A stretch of DNA of 64,000 nucleotides, from positions 1,657,001-1,721,000 of the forward strand of contig NZ_JAUSXC010000001.1 of the NCBI RefSeq assembly GCF_030823405.1. Reading direction: 5' to 3'. Both the position numbers and the translations under genes were made by a program. Numbering within the stretch: the stretch's first letter is position 1; each line of letters begins with the position of its first letter. Under the pieces are notes generated by a model. That model was given only the letters and a program-made list of their open reading frames with translations. It ran no database searches and was not told the DNA's origin. Source of the stretch: Chryseobacterium ginsenosidimutans (GTDB lineage Bacteria; Bacteroidota; Bacteroidia; Flavobacteriales; Weeksellaceae). Shown here piece after piece: positions 7,899 to 16,987 of the stretch.

Positions 7899-9740
7899 CT
7901 ATTGATTTTCAGCCGGATTATTTTCCTGTTCCTTTCTTATTTGTTCGCTCATTTCCTCTAATACAGGCTTTATCGTGCTTTCAGGAAGGTCGCTGATTCG
8001 TATATACATCAGTCCGTCTATCGCGTCATTGAAGTTGGGGTCAACATTAAAGGCAATAACTTTTGCATTTTGCTTGATGTATTTTTTAATTAAAACAGGT
8101 AATCTCAGTTCCGGTTCCAGATCGTCGATGATTTTATCTAATTTATTAAGGTCAGACTCCATTTCATCGAAGAAAAGGTTTTTATCTCTGTCTCGAAGTT
8201 TTACCTTATATTCATTTCTTGGGGTAATATATTGAGCTACAGCAGAATCATAATAATTTGATCTCATAAACTCAATCATCAAAGATTTTGAAAACTCAGA
8301 AAATTTGTTGGAAATACTCACACCTCCCATCAGGAATTTGTGATCAGGATTTCTTAAGCAAACATGTACGATTCCTCTCCATAAAAGGAAAAGTGGAAGT
8401 GGTTTTTGCTGATATTCCTGACAAATATAAGCTCTCCCCATTTCAATAACTTTTTTGAAAAAAGGATGAATGTCCTGTTCAAATTCAAATAAGGAACTTG
8501 TGTAAAAGCCTTTAATTCCAGACTTTTTCATGACTTCTTTCCCTAAAGCCATTCTATAAGCTCCCACCAGCTTTTCTTCGGCGTTGTCCCAAAGGAATAG
8601 ATGGTGATAATGCTTGTCGTATTCATCCAGGTCAAAGGGCATATTGCTTCCTTCGCCAACAGCACGGAATGTAAGCTCTCTTTGACGTCCGATTTCCCTC
8701 ATTACGGATGGGATTTCTTCATAAGCCGTAAAATAGACTTCATAATTTCCGTTACTGAAAAACATTTTATCTGTGCCCTTCAGTTTATTGATGTCTTTTA
8801 GAATGTCTTCTTTCGGAGTTTCATCAATGATATTCTGGACAATATTTTCTTCTTTAAGCAAGGGAAATTTTACGGATAGATTTTGAAGATTAATACTTTG
8901 AGCAAGAGATTTCCTTTTTTCGTAGTAAGATTTCATCATGTAGACCTTACGTTTCAAAAATTCGCCCAATTCTTCGATAGTTTCCATGTCATCCATTGCT
9001 TTTACGGCAATGGGTCTTCCAATTCTTACGCGAATTGGTTTCTCCCTGTCATTCATCATTTCTGCAGGAAGCATCAATGTTTGTAAATTAGGATGGATTT
9101 TTGAAACCTGATAAAATAATCGGCTGTTTTTGGCATGGAAATACATTGGAACGACCGGCACTTTTGCCATTTTTATAAGCTTAAGAGCCGGTTTTTCCCA
9201 TTCTTTATCTAAAATTTCTCCGTAAGAATTATTTTTGTTGGAAACTTCTCCTGCCGGAAAAATACCTACACAACCCCCGTTTTGCAAATGTTTCAGTGTT
9301 TCGCGCATTCCGGAAGAGCTGCTGTAAGCTCCTTTTCTGTTTTCAAAAGGGTTTACAGAAATTACGTACGGCTCCATCGGTTTGATCTTTTCCAGAAGGA
9401 AATTTCCCATTACCTTAAAATCCGGACGGACTTCTGATAAGATTTTGCACATCAAAATCCCGTCAATTGCTCCAAGAGGATGGTTCGAAACCAAAATAAA
9501 CGGTCCCGTTTTCGGAATTTTTGCCAAATCTTCTTCAAAAGCTACATAGCTTAAGTTTCTTTCTCTTACAAATGAGTCGAAAAAGTCTTTACCTTCCTTA
9601 TCTTTTAGCTTGTCATACAGTCTGTTTACTTCATTTATTTTAGCAATGCTCATAACAGCAGATGCTACAGGATTTTTAAGAAATCCTATTTTACTTAAGC
9701 CGGAAGCTTTAATTAAATCGTTTTTCGAAATTAAACTCAT
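7899..9740 (-). CDS. olsF: Bifunctional lysophospholipid/N-acyltransferase, OlsF-like
   Basis: This 613-residue protein fuses two acyltransferases. The N-terminal half (about 60-290) is a PlsC/hemolysin-type domain with SNHPLGAIDG and FPAGE motifs. The C-terminal half (about 330-540) is a GNAT-like N-acyltransferase of the OlsB type (REIGRQRELTFRAVGEG; KVIEMGRAY). The same order is known for OlsF of Flavobacterium johnsoniae and Serratia, which N-acylates ornithine and then O-acylates the product to give ornithine lipids at the inner membrane. The amino acid used here could be another one. The gene follows aspartate kinase by 24 bases and is probably co-transcribed with it. Confidence 0.75.
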   Translation of the reverse strand: MSLISKNDLIKASGLSKIGFLKNPVASAVMSIAKINEVNRLYDKLKDKEGKDFFDSFVRERNLSYVAFEEDLAKIPKTGPFILVSNHPLGAIDGILMCKILSEVRPDFKVMGNFLLEKIKPMEPYVISVNPFENRKGAYSSSSGMRETLKHLQNGGCVGIFPAGEVSNKNNSYGEILDKEWEKPALKLIKMAKVPVVPMYFHAKNSRLFYQVSKIHPNLQTLMLPAEMMNDREKPIRVRIGRPIAVKAMDDMETIEELGEFLKRKVYMMKSYYEKRKSLAQSINLQNLSVKFPLLKEENIVQNIIDETPKEDILKDINKLKGTDKMFFSNGNYEVYFTAYEEIPSVMREIGRQRELTFRAVGEGSNMPFDLDEYDKHYHHLFLWDNAEEKLVGAYRMALGKEVMKKSGIKGFYTSSLFEFEQDIHPFFKKVIEMGRAYICQEYQQKPLPLFLLWRGIVHVCLRNPDHKFLMGGVSISNKFSEFSKSLMIEFMRSNYYDSAVAQYITPRNEYKVKLRDRDKNLFFDEMESDLNKLDKIIDDLEPELRLPVLIKKYIKQNAKVIAFNVDPNFNDAIDGLMYIRISDLPESTIKPVLEEMSEQIRKEQENNPAENQ

Positions 9741-9764
9741 ATTGTGTTTAGTCGCAATTAGTTT

Positions 9765-11003
9765 TTATTGTGTTACCATTTGAAGCGTATTCTTCGAAAT
9801 CTGCTCCAATAATACACTTTTTTCCTGGTAAAATTTGTCAATGTTCTCCATCTTTGCATTTCTTACAGTAAATAAAGATACATTTTTTACAACTTCTGTT
9901 TTAAATACTTTCTGCAATTCTTCATTAAGCTCGTCTATGGTGCCGTATTTATCTTCCAAACATAAAGCTAATGAAATTGCTGAATTCTGCATCAAAGAAA
10001 CTTTAATTTTATGCTTGGATAAATGTCCGAAAACTAAGCTCATATGATCTTCTGCAATGAAGGAGAAGTCTCTTGTAGAGATTTTCAGTAAAGTTTGATT
10101 TTCTTTTAAAATATAAGACTCTTCACTTTGGTTTTTTTCTGAAGCACCTACTTTTGTTCCTCCTTTTGTAGGATCTACAAAAGATTTTACATAAAAAGGA
10201 ATGTTTTTTTGTTGTAATGGCTGTAATGTTTTCGGGTGAATAACACTTGCTCCATAATATGCCATTTCAATCGCTTCTTCGTAAGATATATTTGAAAGAA
10301 GAGTTACATCCTTAAATTTTCTCGGATCTCCTGTCATTACTCCCGGAACGTCTTTCCAGATTGTCATTGCATCTGCATTTAAACAATATGCAAAAATTGC
10401 TGCCGAATAATCGGAACCTTCTCTTCCTAAAGTTACGGTGAAATTATTTTCATCAGAACCGATAAATCCTTGAGTAACGTAGCAGATTTCTTTATTTAAA
10501 TTAGAAATAAATTCTTCAGTTTTTACCCAGTCTACTGTGCCTTCTCTGTAAGAATTGTCTGTTTTTATATAATCTCTGGCATCTAGCCATTGATTTGTAA
10601 ATTGGATTTCATTCAAATATTCACTTAGGATTTTAGTGGAAATCATTTCCCCGCAGCTCACAACCTGATCATAAACAAAACTGTAATTTGGAGATTTGTT
10701 TCTTCTTAAAAAAGAGTCGATGTCATCAAAAAAGATATTTATTTCTGCAAAAACTGCGTGGTTTTCAGGAAATAAGCCATCTGCAATTTCAATGTGTTTT
10801 CGTTTTATCTTTTCAATTTCAGTTTGATAATTATTCTTTTTGAAATAAAGTTCTACAACCTTTTCCAACTCATTTGTCGTTTTGCCCATTGCTGAAATCA
10901 CCAACAAACATTTAGCAAACCCTTGGCTTCTTAAAACCATGGATACATTTTTTACGCTTTCAGCATCTTTTACCGATGCTCCACCAAACTTGAAAATTTT
11001 CAT
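9765..11003 (-). CDS. lysC: Aspartate kinase
   Basis: A 412-residue monofunctional aspartokinase, which phosphorylates aspartate as the first step towards lysine, threonine, methionine and diaminopimelate. The N-terminal MKIFKFGGASVKDAESV is the family signature. TLGREGSDYSAA and the WKDVPGVMTGDPR segment form the substrate and nucleotide sites. The last 120 residues look like a regulatory ACT region (KHKIKVSLMQNSA), suggesting feedback control. The length is usual for a stand-alone enzyme. It leads a two-gene unit with the acyltransferase behind it; no functional link between the two is apparent. Confidence 0.9.
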   Translation of the reverse strand: MKIFKFGGASVKDAESVKNVSMVLRSQGFAKCLLVISAMGKTTNELEKVVELYFKKNNYQTEIEKIKRKHIEIADGLFPENHAVFAEINIFFDDIDSFLRRNKSPNYSFVYDQVVSCGEMISTKILSEYLNEIQFTNQWLDARDYIKTDNSYREGTVDWVKTEEFISNLNKEICYVTQGFIGSDENNFTVTLGREGSDYSAAIFAYCLNADAMTIWKDVPGVMTGDPRKFKDVTLLSNISYEEAIEMAYYGASVIHPKTLQPLQQKNIPFYVKSFVDPTKGGTKVGASEKNQSEESYILKENQTLLKISTRDFSFIAEDHMSLVFGHLSKHKIKVSLMQNSAISLALCLEDKYGTIDELNEELQKVFKTEVVKNVSLFTVRNAKMENIDKFYQEKSVLLEQISKNTLQMVTQ

Positions 11004-11317
11004 TAAATTGTTAATAATAAAATTGTTAGATAAAATTTGCGGGAATATTTTACGGGTGTCAAAATTATAAATTTACAACGAGATATGAAATAGGCTGGTT
11101 GGAGGATTGAGCTTAAGATTTTATTAAAATCAATAATTAGTTTAAATTTTTCAGATTGCTTCAACAAATCGGGAGGTCTTTTCATAAATAAATTTTAAGT
11201 GTATCGACGAATTAACCTTTTATGATGCTGATTAATAGGTAGTAAGGTGTTTTAAAAGAAAACCTTTCCTTATGTGATAAATTTTACGAAATTTGGGGAA
11301 AACGTAAAAAGAAAAAT
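11004..11317. other. Intergenic region between divergent lysC and fbp
   Basis: This stretch of 314 bases holds the probable lysC promoter. A 60-codon minus-strand frame in it has no start context or recognisable product. I saw no RNA gene or good promoter match for fbp. Confidence 0.5.
11060..11090 (-). promoter_or_regulatory. Probable lysC promoter
   Basis: On the minus strand TTTC, 19 bases, TAATTTTG, matching the TAnnTTTG -7 box with one mismatch in the -33 TTTG. It lies about 57 bases before the aspartate kinase start. Confidence 0.5.
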
Positions 11318-12334
11318 ATGTCAGATCAGCCATTACAGACTTTAGGAGAATTTCTTATTGATAAACAGGATGATTTCCAATATTCTACGGGTGAGTTTTC
11401 TCGCCTTCTGAGTGCAATAAGACTAGCTTCGAAAGTTGTAAACAGGGAAGTAAACAAAGCCGGAATCGCAGATATTATTGGAAAGGCGGGAAATGAAAAT
11501 GTACAGGGAGAGGAGCAGCAGAAGCTTGATGTAATAGCAAATGATATTTTTATAACTGCATTGTCCCAAAGAGAGGTGGTTTGTGGTATTGCTTCGGAGG
11601 AAAATGATGACTTTATTGACATTAAATGTGGTGAAAACGGTCATTTAAGCAAATATGTTGTATTAATCGATCCACTTGACGGTTCTTCAAATATTGATGT
11701 AAACGTTTCTGTAGGAACGATTTTTTCAATTTACAGAAGAGTGACAGAGCCTGGAACTCCGGTTCAGTTAGAAGATTTTTTACAAAAAGGTATCAATCAG
11801 ATTGCGGCAGGTTATGTAATTTACGGTTCGTCTACAATGATCGTTTATACAACCGGAAACGGTGTGAACGGATTTACATTGGATCCTTCTTTAGGAACTT
11901 ATTATCTTTCTCATCCGAATATGACATTCCCTAAAACAGGTAAAATTTACTCTATTAATGAAGGAAATTATATTAAATTTCCTCAAGGTGTGAAAAATTA
12001 TCTTAAATATTGCCAGATGGAAGAAGGTGACAGACCATATACTTCAAGATATATAGGGTCTTTAGTTGCTGATTTTCATAGGAATATGTTGAAAGGTGGT
12101 ATTTATATTTATCCATCTTATTCGCAAGCTCCAAACGGGAAATTGAGATTGTTGTATGAATGCAATCCAATGGCGTTTTTAGCTGAGCAAGCCGGTGCAA
12201 AAGCAACAGACGGATTCAGAAGAATTTTGGAAATTGAACCGACAGAACTTCACCAAAGAATTCCGTTTTTCTGCGGAAGTGTAGAAATGGTGGAAAAAGC
12301 GGAAGAATTTATGCGAATTGACAGTGTAAAATAA
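11318..12334 (+). CDS. fbp: Fructose-1,6-bisphosphatase, class I
   Basis: A 338-residue class I enzyme that hydrolyses fructose-1,6-bisphosphate to fructose-6-phosphate in gluconeogenesis. The metal and phosphate site is clear: [16 protein letters not shown] with the preceding EEND acid pair (ASEENDDF), the [13 protein letters not shown] core and the C-terminal [18 protein letters not shown]. The length and motif order are normal. The stop is directly followed by the start of menC at 12335, so the two are one transcript. No regulatory domain is added. Confidence 0.95.
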   Translation: MSDQPLQTLGEFLIDKQDDFQYSTGEFSRLLSAIRLASKVVNREVNKAGIADIIGKAGNENVQGEEQQKLDVIANDIFITALSQREVVCGIASEENDDFIDIKCGENGHLSKYVVLIDPLDGSSNIDVNVSVGTIFSIYRRVTEPGTPVQLEDFLQKGINQIAAGYVIYGSSTMIVYTTGNGVNGFTLDPSLGTYYLSHPNMTFPKTGKIYSINEGNYIKFPQGVKNYLKYCQMEEGDRPYTSRYIGSLVADFHRNMLKGGIYIYPSYSQAPNGKLRLLYECNPMAFLAEQAGAKATDGFRRILEIEPTELHQRIPFFCGSVEMVEKAEEFMRIDSVK

Positions 12335-13339
12335 ATGAAAGCAGAATATTCAAGATATTTATTGAAATTTAAACGCCCGAGTGGAACATCTCGCGGCGTT
12401 TTGCTTGAAAAAGAAACTTTTGTTCTTGAAATTTCAGAAAACGGAAAGAAAGGAATAGGAGAGTGCGCGGTTTTCAGAGGATTAAGTTTTGATGACAGAC
12501 CTGATTATGAAGAAAAACTGCAATGGCTTTGCGAAAATGTTGAACAGGATATTGAGTTTTTAAAAGAAGAGCTAAAAGAGTTTCCATCAATTTGGTTCGG
12601 ATATGAGCAAGCTCTTTTGAATTTGAAATATGGTGAAAATCTTTATTTTCCCAGCGAATTTACAGAAGGTAAAACTCCGATTATGATCAATGGTCTGATC
12701 TGGATGGGTGATATCAATTATATGGAAGAACAGATTCAGGAAAAGCTCGAAAAAGGCTTTCACTGCATTAAACTGAAAATCGGTGTAGACTGGAAATCGG
12801 AGCATGAAGTTCTTCAAAAGTTAAGACAAAAGTTTTCAAAAAATCAGCTTGAACTTCGTGTTGATGCCAACGGAGGATTTAATAAAGAAGAGTCCAAAAT
12901 TGTTTTGCAGCAATTGGCAGACTTGGATATTCATTCAATTGAGCAGCCTATTAAAGCCGGGAATTGGAATGATATGGCAGAATTGTGTGCTGAAACTCCT
13001 ACTCCGATTGCTTTAGATGAAGAATTAATTGGAGTGATTGATTATAATGAGAAGAAAAAATTACTGGAAACAATAAAGCCACAATATATTATCTTAAAAC
13101 CATCATTAATAGGAGGCTTTATGGGTTCTGACGAATGGATCTCTTTAGCTGAGATACAAAATATAAACTGGTGGGTAACCTCTGCATTGGAAAGCAATAT
13201 TGGTCTCAATGCAATCGCACAATATACTTTTACAAAAAAAAATCCGATGCCTCAAGGTTTGGGTACCGGATCATTATTTGTCAATAATTTTGAATCAAAT
13301 TTAGATTTGAAAGGTGAATTATTGTACTTCAAAAATTAA
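12335..13339 (+). CDS. menC: o-Succinylbenzoate synthase (enolase superfamily)
   Basis: A 334-residue enolase-superfamily protein. The catalytic pattern is complete: KLKIG (Lys pair), LRVDANGGF (first acid), EQP (second), ALDEEL (third) and ILKPSLIGG (second Lys). This matches MenC, which dehydrates SHCHC to o-succinylbenzoate in menaquinone synthesis, the respiratory quinone of this phylum. An isochorismate synthase at 38.2 kb and a possible DHNA-CoA thioesterase at 42.4 kb in this window support the pathway. A dipeptide epimerase has the same fold and cannot be fully excluded. The start codon directly abuts the fbp stop. Confidence 0.82.
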   Translation: MKAEYSRYLLKFKRPSGTSRGVLLEKETFVLEISENGKKGIGECAVFRGLSFDDRPDYEEKLQWLCENVEQDIEFLKEELKEFPSIWFGYEQALLNLKYGENLYFPSEFTEGKTPIMINGLIWMGDINYMEEQIQEKLEKGFHCIKLKIGVDWKSEHEVLQKLRQKFSKNQLELRVDANGGFNKEESKIVLQQLADLDIHSIEQPIKAGNWNDMAELCAETPTPIALDEELIGVIDYNEKKKLLETIKPQYIILKPSLIGGFMGSDEWISLAEIQNINWWVTSALESNIGLNAIAQYTFTKKNPMPQGLGTGSLFVNNFESNLDLKGELLYFKN

Positions 13340-13341
13340 TG

Positions 13342-13494
13342 TTAAGGAGTAGGGCATGTTGGATTTCCCTGGTGTTCAGCATCCCATACTCTGCAGCATC
13401 TTGCAGCGGGATTCCAATTGTTGCATCCAAGAGGCGCAGATCCTCCTTTAATTGTTTTTAAATCACTCTTTTTAAGTTTTTTTAGATTTTTCAT
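13342..13494 (-). CDS. Bacteriocin-like peptide with double-glycine leader
   Basis: A 50-residue peptide starting at the ATG at 13494. The first 18 residues are a Lys/Leu-rich leader, MKNLKKLKKSDLKTIKGG, ending in the Gly-Gly typical of export by C39-peptidase ABC transporters. The 32-residue remainder holds four Cys (C...CC...C), Trp and Pro and could be disulphide-bonded. Similar short GG-leader peptides are frequent in Chryseobacterium genomes and are annotated as bacteriocin-like. No modification enzyme, transporter or immunity gene sits next to it. Its stop is three bases from the stop of menC, on the opposite strand. Function is unknown. Confidence 0.7.
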   Translation of the reverse strand: MKNLKKLKKSDLKTIKGGSAPLGCNNWNPAARCCRVWDAEHQGNPTCPTP

Positions 13495-13877
13495 AATAAC
13501 ATTTAGTTTGATTTGTAATGTAAATATGAACCTCTTTTTTCTTTTGTACAATATTTTTAACTAATATTAACACACATTAAAGTGATTAAAGTGTAATATT
13601 GAAACGAAAAATAAAATACAAAGTTTACTTGATGCTTTAAGAGCATTAAATAGACAATGCAAAAATTGCCTTAAATAGTAGCTGTTTAATCAAATAGTTC
13701 TGCTCTAGCATTAAGTGCGCAATCCTTAAATAACATCTTTCACAAAAATTGTTTTCTTAATATACTCTAACAGTGAAGAAAACTTTCTTTTAACTTTTTC
13801 CATGATCAAAAAAATTTAGTATTTCTCTATCTGTTGAGTTGGCAATTTCTATGCCGTTCTTTTACTCAATACTAACT
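13495..13877. other. Non-coding region upstream of the GG-leader peptide
   Basis: AT-rich sequence of 383 bases between the peptide start and the end of the hydrolase gene, both on the minus strand. I see no convincing coding frame, RNA gene or terminator. It presumably carries the promoter of the peptide gene, but no clean TAnnTTTG box was found. Confidence 0.5.
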
Positions 13878-15047
13878 TTAACATATGACATAAGTCATAA
13901 CTTTTTTTCTAATCGTTAAGAAATAATTGTAAAAATATTTTTCGTTATTTTTTGTTCTGTTGGTTATTAAATTCCTGTCAGTACCATATAAATTCCGGAA
14001 AATATCATTCTGCACCTGAGAGCTGGAAAGATATCCCCAATGATTTCCGATTTCGAATTTGAAACTGTTTAAAAGATCATCTTCCACAAATGTACAGTCG
14101 ATAATTGAAACAATATCTTTGAATTTTTCAATGTTGCTTGGCCCATGTTTTCCCAATCTGGGTGTTAAAATATTTTTGGTAAATTGTGAGATCCCAAGAA
14201 CCGTATCTTTTCGGTTTAAATATATTGAAACTCTATTCGCAAGTAAAGGCAGCTTATTAAACGAATCTTCCGAATCTTCAAAAACTTTATAAGAGACATC
14301 AGAATTTAATAATAAAACCTGATCAATTACTCTCAAAATATTCTCCTTTTTCAAACTGTACAGCATACTTTGAAGCACACGGTTTCCCATCGAATGTGCC
14401 ATAATATGAATCCTTTGATTACAGGGAACGAGATCTCTATTAGAAAAAATATCCTTTAAAAATTGAGTATAGAAATAAAATAATCTCATTAAAGAATTCC
14501 CGGAATTGATACTCGAAGCTTTATCATCAAAATAAGTCAGCGGAACAATGCTGCTTGAAGCCGGCCAGCTGACAAATAAAATATGCTCGACGGGCGACAG
14601 AGGGTTATCAATAAACAATTTTTTAAGATCAAGAATCGCTTTTAATTCATCATCAAAATCATAAGCATAGCCATGAATAAATATCAAAACATCGCTTCTT
14701 TCTTTTGTAGAAGACATATTTTTATACAGCTCATAAAACATTCTCTGGCTTCCACCTAAATTATTGACCGTTAAAGCTGATTTTTTAATCCCTTTTTCAT
14801 GTAATAAAATATCCAACACATCCTGGTAACCTTGTTTTTCAGGTTCAGAGAAGAGCTTGTAATTTAAAATATTCCGATTGGTATAATCTTTTTTCTTTTT
14901 TGCAGCAGAAGTTGGTTCCTTATAGTTGTCAAAATCACATTTCGCTATCCTGAAATTTGGGATAGAATACTCATCATTAGAAAAAGAATCTACTTTTTCA
15001 TCTTTATGACGAACGATTTTTCGATTGCTTAAAATATAAACAGCCAT
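13878..15047 (-). CDS. Alpha/beta hydrolase (DUF900-like esterase)
   Basis: The central part (about residues 140-260) has the features of an alpha/beta hydrolase: LIFIHGYAYDF for the oxyanion strand, FVSWPASSS, and IMAHSMGNRVLQ with the nucleophile Ser in a AHSMG elbow. It resembles DUF900-type esterases found in many bacteria. The N-terminal 90 residues are not recognised. No signal peptide is seen. The reading frame extends to a TTG at 15053, but the ATG at 15047 (MAVYILSNRK) is the likelier start. It stands alone between the peptide and glnS. The substrate is unknown. Confidence 0.7.
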   Translation of the reverse strand: MAVYILSNRKIVRHKDEKVDSFSNDEYSIPNFRIAKCDFDNYKEPTSAAKKKKDYTNRNILNYKLFSEPEKQGYQDVLDILLHEKGIKKSALTVNNLGGSQRMFYELYKNMSSTKERSDVLIFIHGYAYDFDDELKAILDLKKLFIDNPLSPVEHILFVSWPASSSIVPLTYFDDKASSINSGNSLMRLFYFYTQFLKDIFSNRDLVPCNQRIHIMAHSMGNRVLQSMLYSLKKENILRVIDQVLLLNSDVSYKVFEDSEDSFNKLPLLANRVSIYLNRKDTVLGISQFTKNILTPRLGKHGPSNIEKFKDIVSIIDCTFVEDDLLNSFKFEIGNHWGYLSSSQVQNDIFRNLYGTDRNLITNRTKNNEKYFYNYFLTIRKKVMTYVIC

Positions 15048-15133
15048 ATTCAAGAGATTGAGAAACGGTTTTTAGTTATTCCTAAGTTAAATAAAAATAT
15101 TGAATCATTAACAATTATAGTTTTAAATTATAA

Positions 15134-15165
15134 TTTTCATAAACCCTTAAAATTTCCTAAATTTG
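15134..15165 (+). promoter_or_regulatory. Probable glnS promoter
   Basis: TTTC, 19 bases, TAAATTTG, close to the flavobacterial consensus and about 38 bases before the glnS start. Confidence 0.5.
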
Positions 15166-15203
15166 CAAATTGTCGTATAATACGGCATTTAAAGCGAATT
15201 TTA

Positions 15204-16877
15204 ATGGAAGAAGAAAAAAAATCACTCAATTTTATTGAGCAAATTATCGAAGATGATTTGGCAAACGGTCTGAAAAAAGATCAGATCCGTTTCCGTTTTC
15301 CGCCTGAACCAAACGGTTATCTGCATGTAGGTCACACAAAAGCGATCTGCATCAACTTCGGTTTGGGTGAAAAATACAATGCTCCCGTAAACCTTCGTTT
15401 CGACGATACGAATCCTGAAAAAGAAGAGCAGGAATTCGTAGATTCTATCATGAAAGACGTTGAATGGCTAGGTTTCAAGTGGGATAAAGTGTTGTATGCA
15501 TCCGATTACTTCCAGCAGCTTTACGATTGGGCAGTTCAGTTAATTAAAGAAGGAAAAGCGTATGTTGATGAGCAGCCATCCGAGGTCATTACTGAACAAA
15601 GAAAAAATCCTACAGAACCGGGAGTGGAATCTCCATTCAGAAATCGTCCTGTTGAAGAGTCTTTAGACTTATTCGAAAGGATGAAAAACGGTGAATTTGA
15701 GGAAGGTTCTATGTCTCTTCGTGCAAAAATCGATATGGTTTCACCTAATATGAATATGCGTGATCCTGTGATGTACAGAATTTTGAAAAGACCTCACCAT
15801 AGAACAGGAATAACCTGGAAAATTTATCCGATGTATGACTGGGCTCACGGTGAATCCGATTATTTAGAGCAGGTTTCACATTCATTGTGTTCATTAGAGT
15901 TTGAAAATCACAGACCGCTTTACAATTGGTATCTGGAGCAGGTTTATGATGAATCTAAAGTTGCACCGAAGCAGAGAGAATTTGCAAGGATGAATGTTTC
16001 TTATATGATTACTTCCAAAAGAAAACTACAGAGGCTGATTGCTGAAAATGTAGTCAACGGTTGGGACGATCCAAGAATGCCGACTATTTCCGGAATGAGA
16101 AGAAAAGGCTTTACAGCTAAGGCTATAAGGAATTTTATTGATAAAGTGGGTGTTGCCAAAAGAGAAAATTTAATTGAAATTCAATTATTAGATTTCTGTG
16201 TCCGTGAAGATCTTAATAAGGTGGCAAAACGTGTAATGGCGGTGGTAGATCCTATTAAATTGGTCATTGAAAACTATCCGGAAGGACAGGAAGAATCGCT
16301 GATCACTGAAAACAATAATGAGCAGGAAGATGCAGGAACAAGAGAGATTCCGTTTTCAAGAGAACTATATATTGAGCGTGAAGATTTTAAGGAAGAAGCT
16401 GGTAATAAGTTCTTTAGATTGAAATTAGGTGGTGAAGTCCGTTTAAAATCTGCTTATATCATTAAAGGTGAGAGAGTAGAGAAAGATGAAAATGGAGAAA
16501 TCACGACGATTTACGCAACATATGACGAAAAGTCTAAGTCCGGAAGCGGAACTGAGGAAAGTTTAAGAAAAGTAAAAGGTACTATTCATTGGGTTTCTGC
16601 AAAGCACGCAATTCCTGTGGAAGTAAGAAATTACGAGAAATTATTTACGGTAGAACAGCCTGATGCTGAGAAAGATGTAGACTTCTTGAATTTTATTAAT
16701 CCGGAATCTGTCAATACAATTCAGGGATTTGCTGAACCTAGCCTAAAAGATGTGGCAGTTGGAGAACCTCTTCAATTCCAGAGAATTGGCTATTTCACGA
16801 AAGATCAGGATTCTACGGATACACATTTTGTATTCAATAGAACGGTAACATTAAAAGACTCTTATAAGCCGGAGTAA
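15204..16877 (+). CDS. glnS: Glutaminyl-tRNA synthetase
   Basis: A 557-residue class I aminoacyl-tRNA synthetase that charges tRNA-Gln. The HIGH-like motif is in FPPEPNGYLHVGHTKA (about 29-44) and the KMSKS-like motif is MITSKRKLQRL (about 270). LRFDDTNPEKE and the YDWAHGESDYLE block are characteristic of GlnRS rather than bacterial GluRS. The C-terminal anticodon-binding beta-barrels are complete. Having GlnRS implies that direct charging can be used instead of, or beside, the GatCAB route. A promoter and a clear terminator make it a single-gene unit. Confidence 0.95.
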   Translation: MEEEKKSLNFIEQIIEDDLANGLKKDQIRFRFPPEPNGYLHVGHTKAICINFGLGEKYNAPVNLRFDDTNPEKEEQEFVDSIMKDVEWLGFKWDKVLYASDYFQQLYDWAVQLIKEGKAYVDEQPSEVITEQRKNPTEPGVESPFRNRPVEESLDLFERMKNGEFEEGSMSLRAKIDMVSPNMNMRDPVMYRILKRPHHRTGITWKIYPMYDWAHGESDYLEQVSHSLCSLEFENHRPLYNWYLEQVYDESKVAPKQREFARMNVSYMITSKRKLQRLIAENVVNGWDDPRMPTISGMRRKGFTAKAIRNFIDKVGVAKRENLIEIQLLDFCVREDLNKVAKRVMAVVDPIKLVIENYPEGQEESLITENNNEQEDAGTREIPFSRELYIEREDFKEEAGNKFFRLKLGGEVRLKSAYIIKGERVEKDENGEITTIYATYDEKSKSGSGTEESLRKVKGTIHWVSAKHAIPVEVRNYEKLFTVEQPDAEKDVDFLNFINPESVNTIQGFAEPSLKDVAVGEPLQFQRIGYFTKDQDSTDTHFVFNRTVTLKDSYKPE

Positions 16878-16903
16878 AAATTTATTTATATCATTATAAA
16901 TGA

Positions 16904-16937
16904 AACAGGGCTTAATTTTTTAAGTCCTGTTTTTTTG
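16904..16937 (+). terminator. glnS terminator
   Basis: Stem AACAGGGCTTAA/TTAAGTCCTGTT with one G-T wobble and a T loop, followed by a run of T. It begins 27 bases after the glnS stop. Confidence 0.9.
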
Positions 16938-16987
16938 TGTCTAAACGAAAAATAAAATACAAATTATTAACTAAAATTAGAGAAATT

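Noticed and set aside
11003..11185. A 60-codon minus-strand frame upstream of aspartate kinase
   Set aside because: No motif, and it spans the probable lysC promoter.
13601..16961. A shared 21-base A-rich string near 13602 and near 16944
   Set aside because: Low complexity, no extension on either side; likely chance.
16937..16987. GTG start for the MFS transporter at 16937
   Set aside because: It lies in the T run of the glnS terminator; the GTG at 16988 gives the usual family N-terminus.
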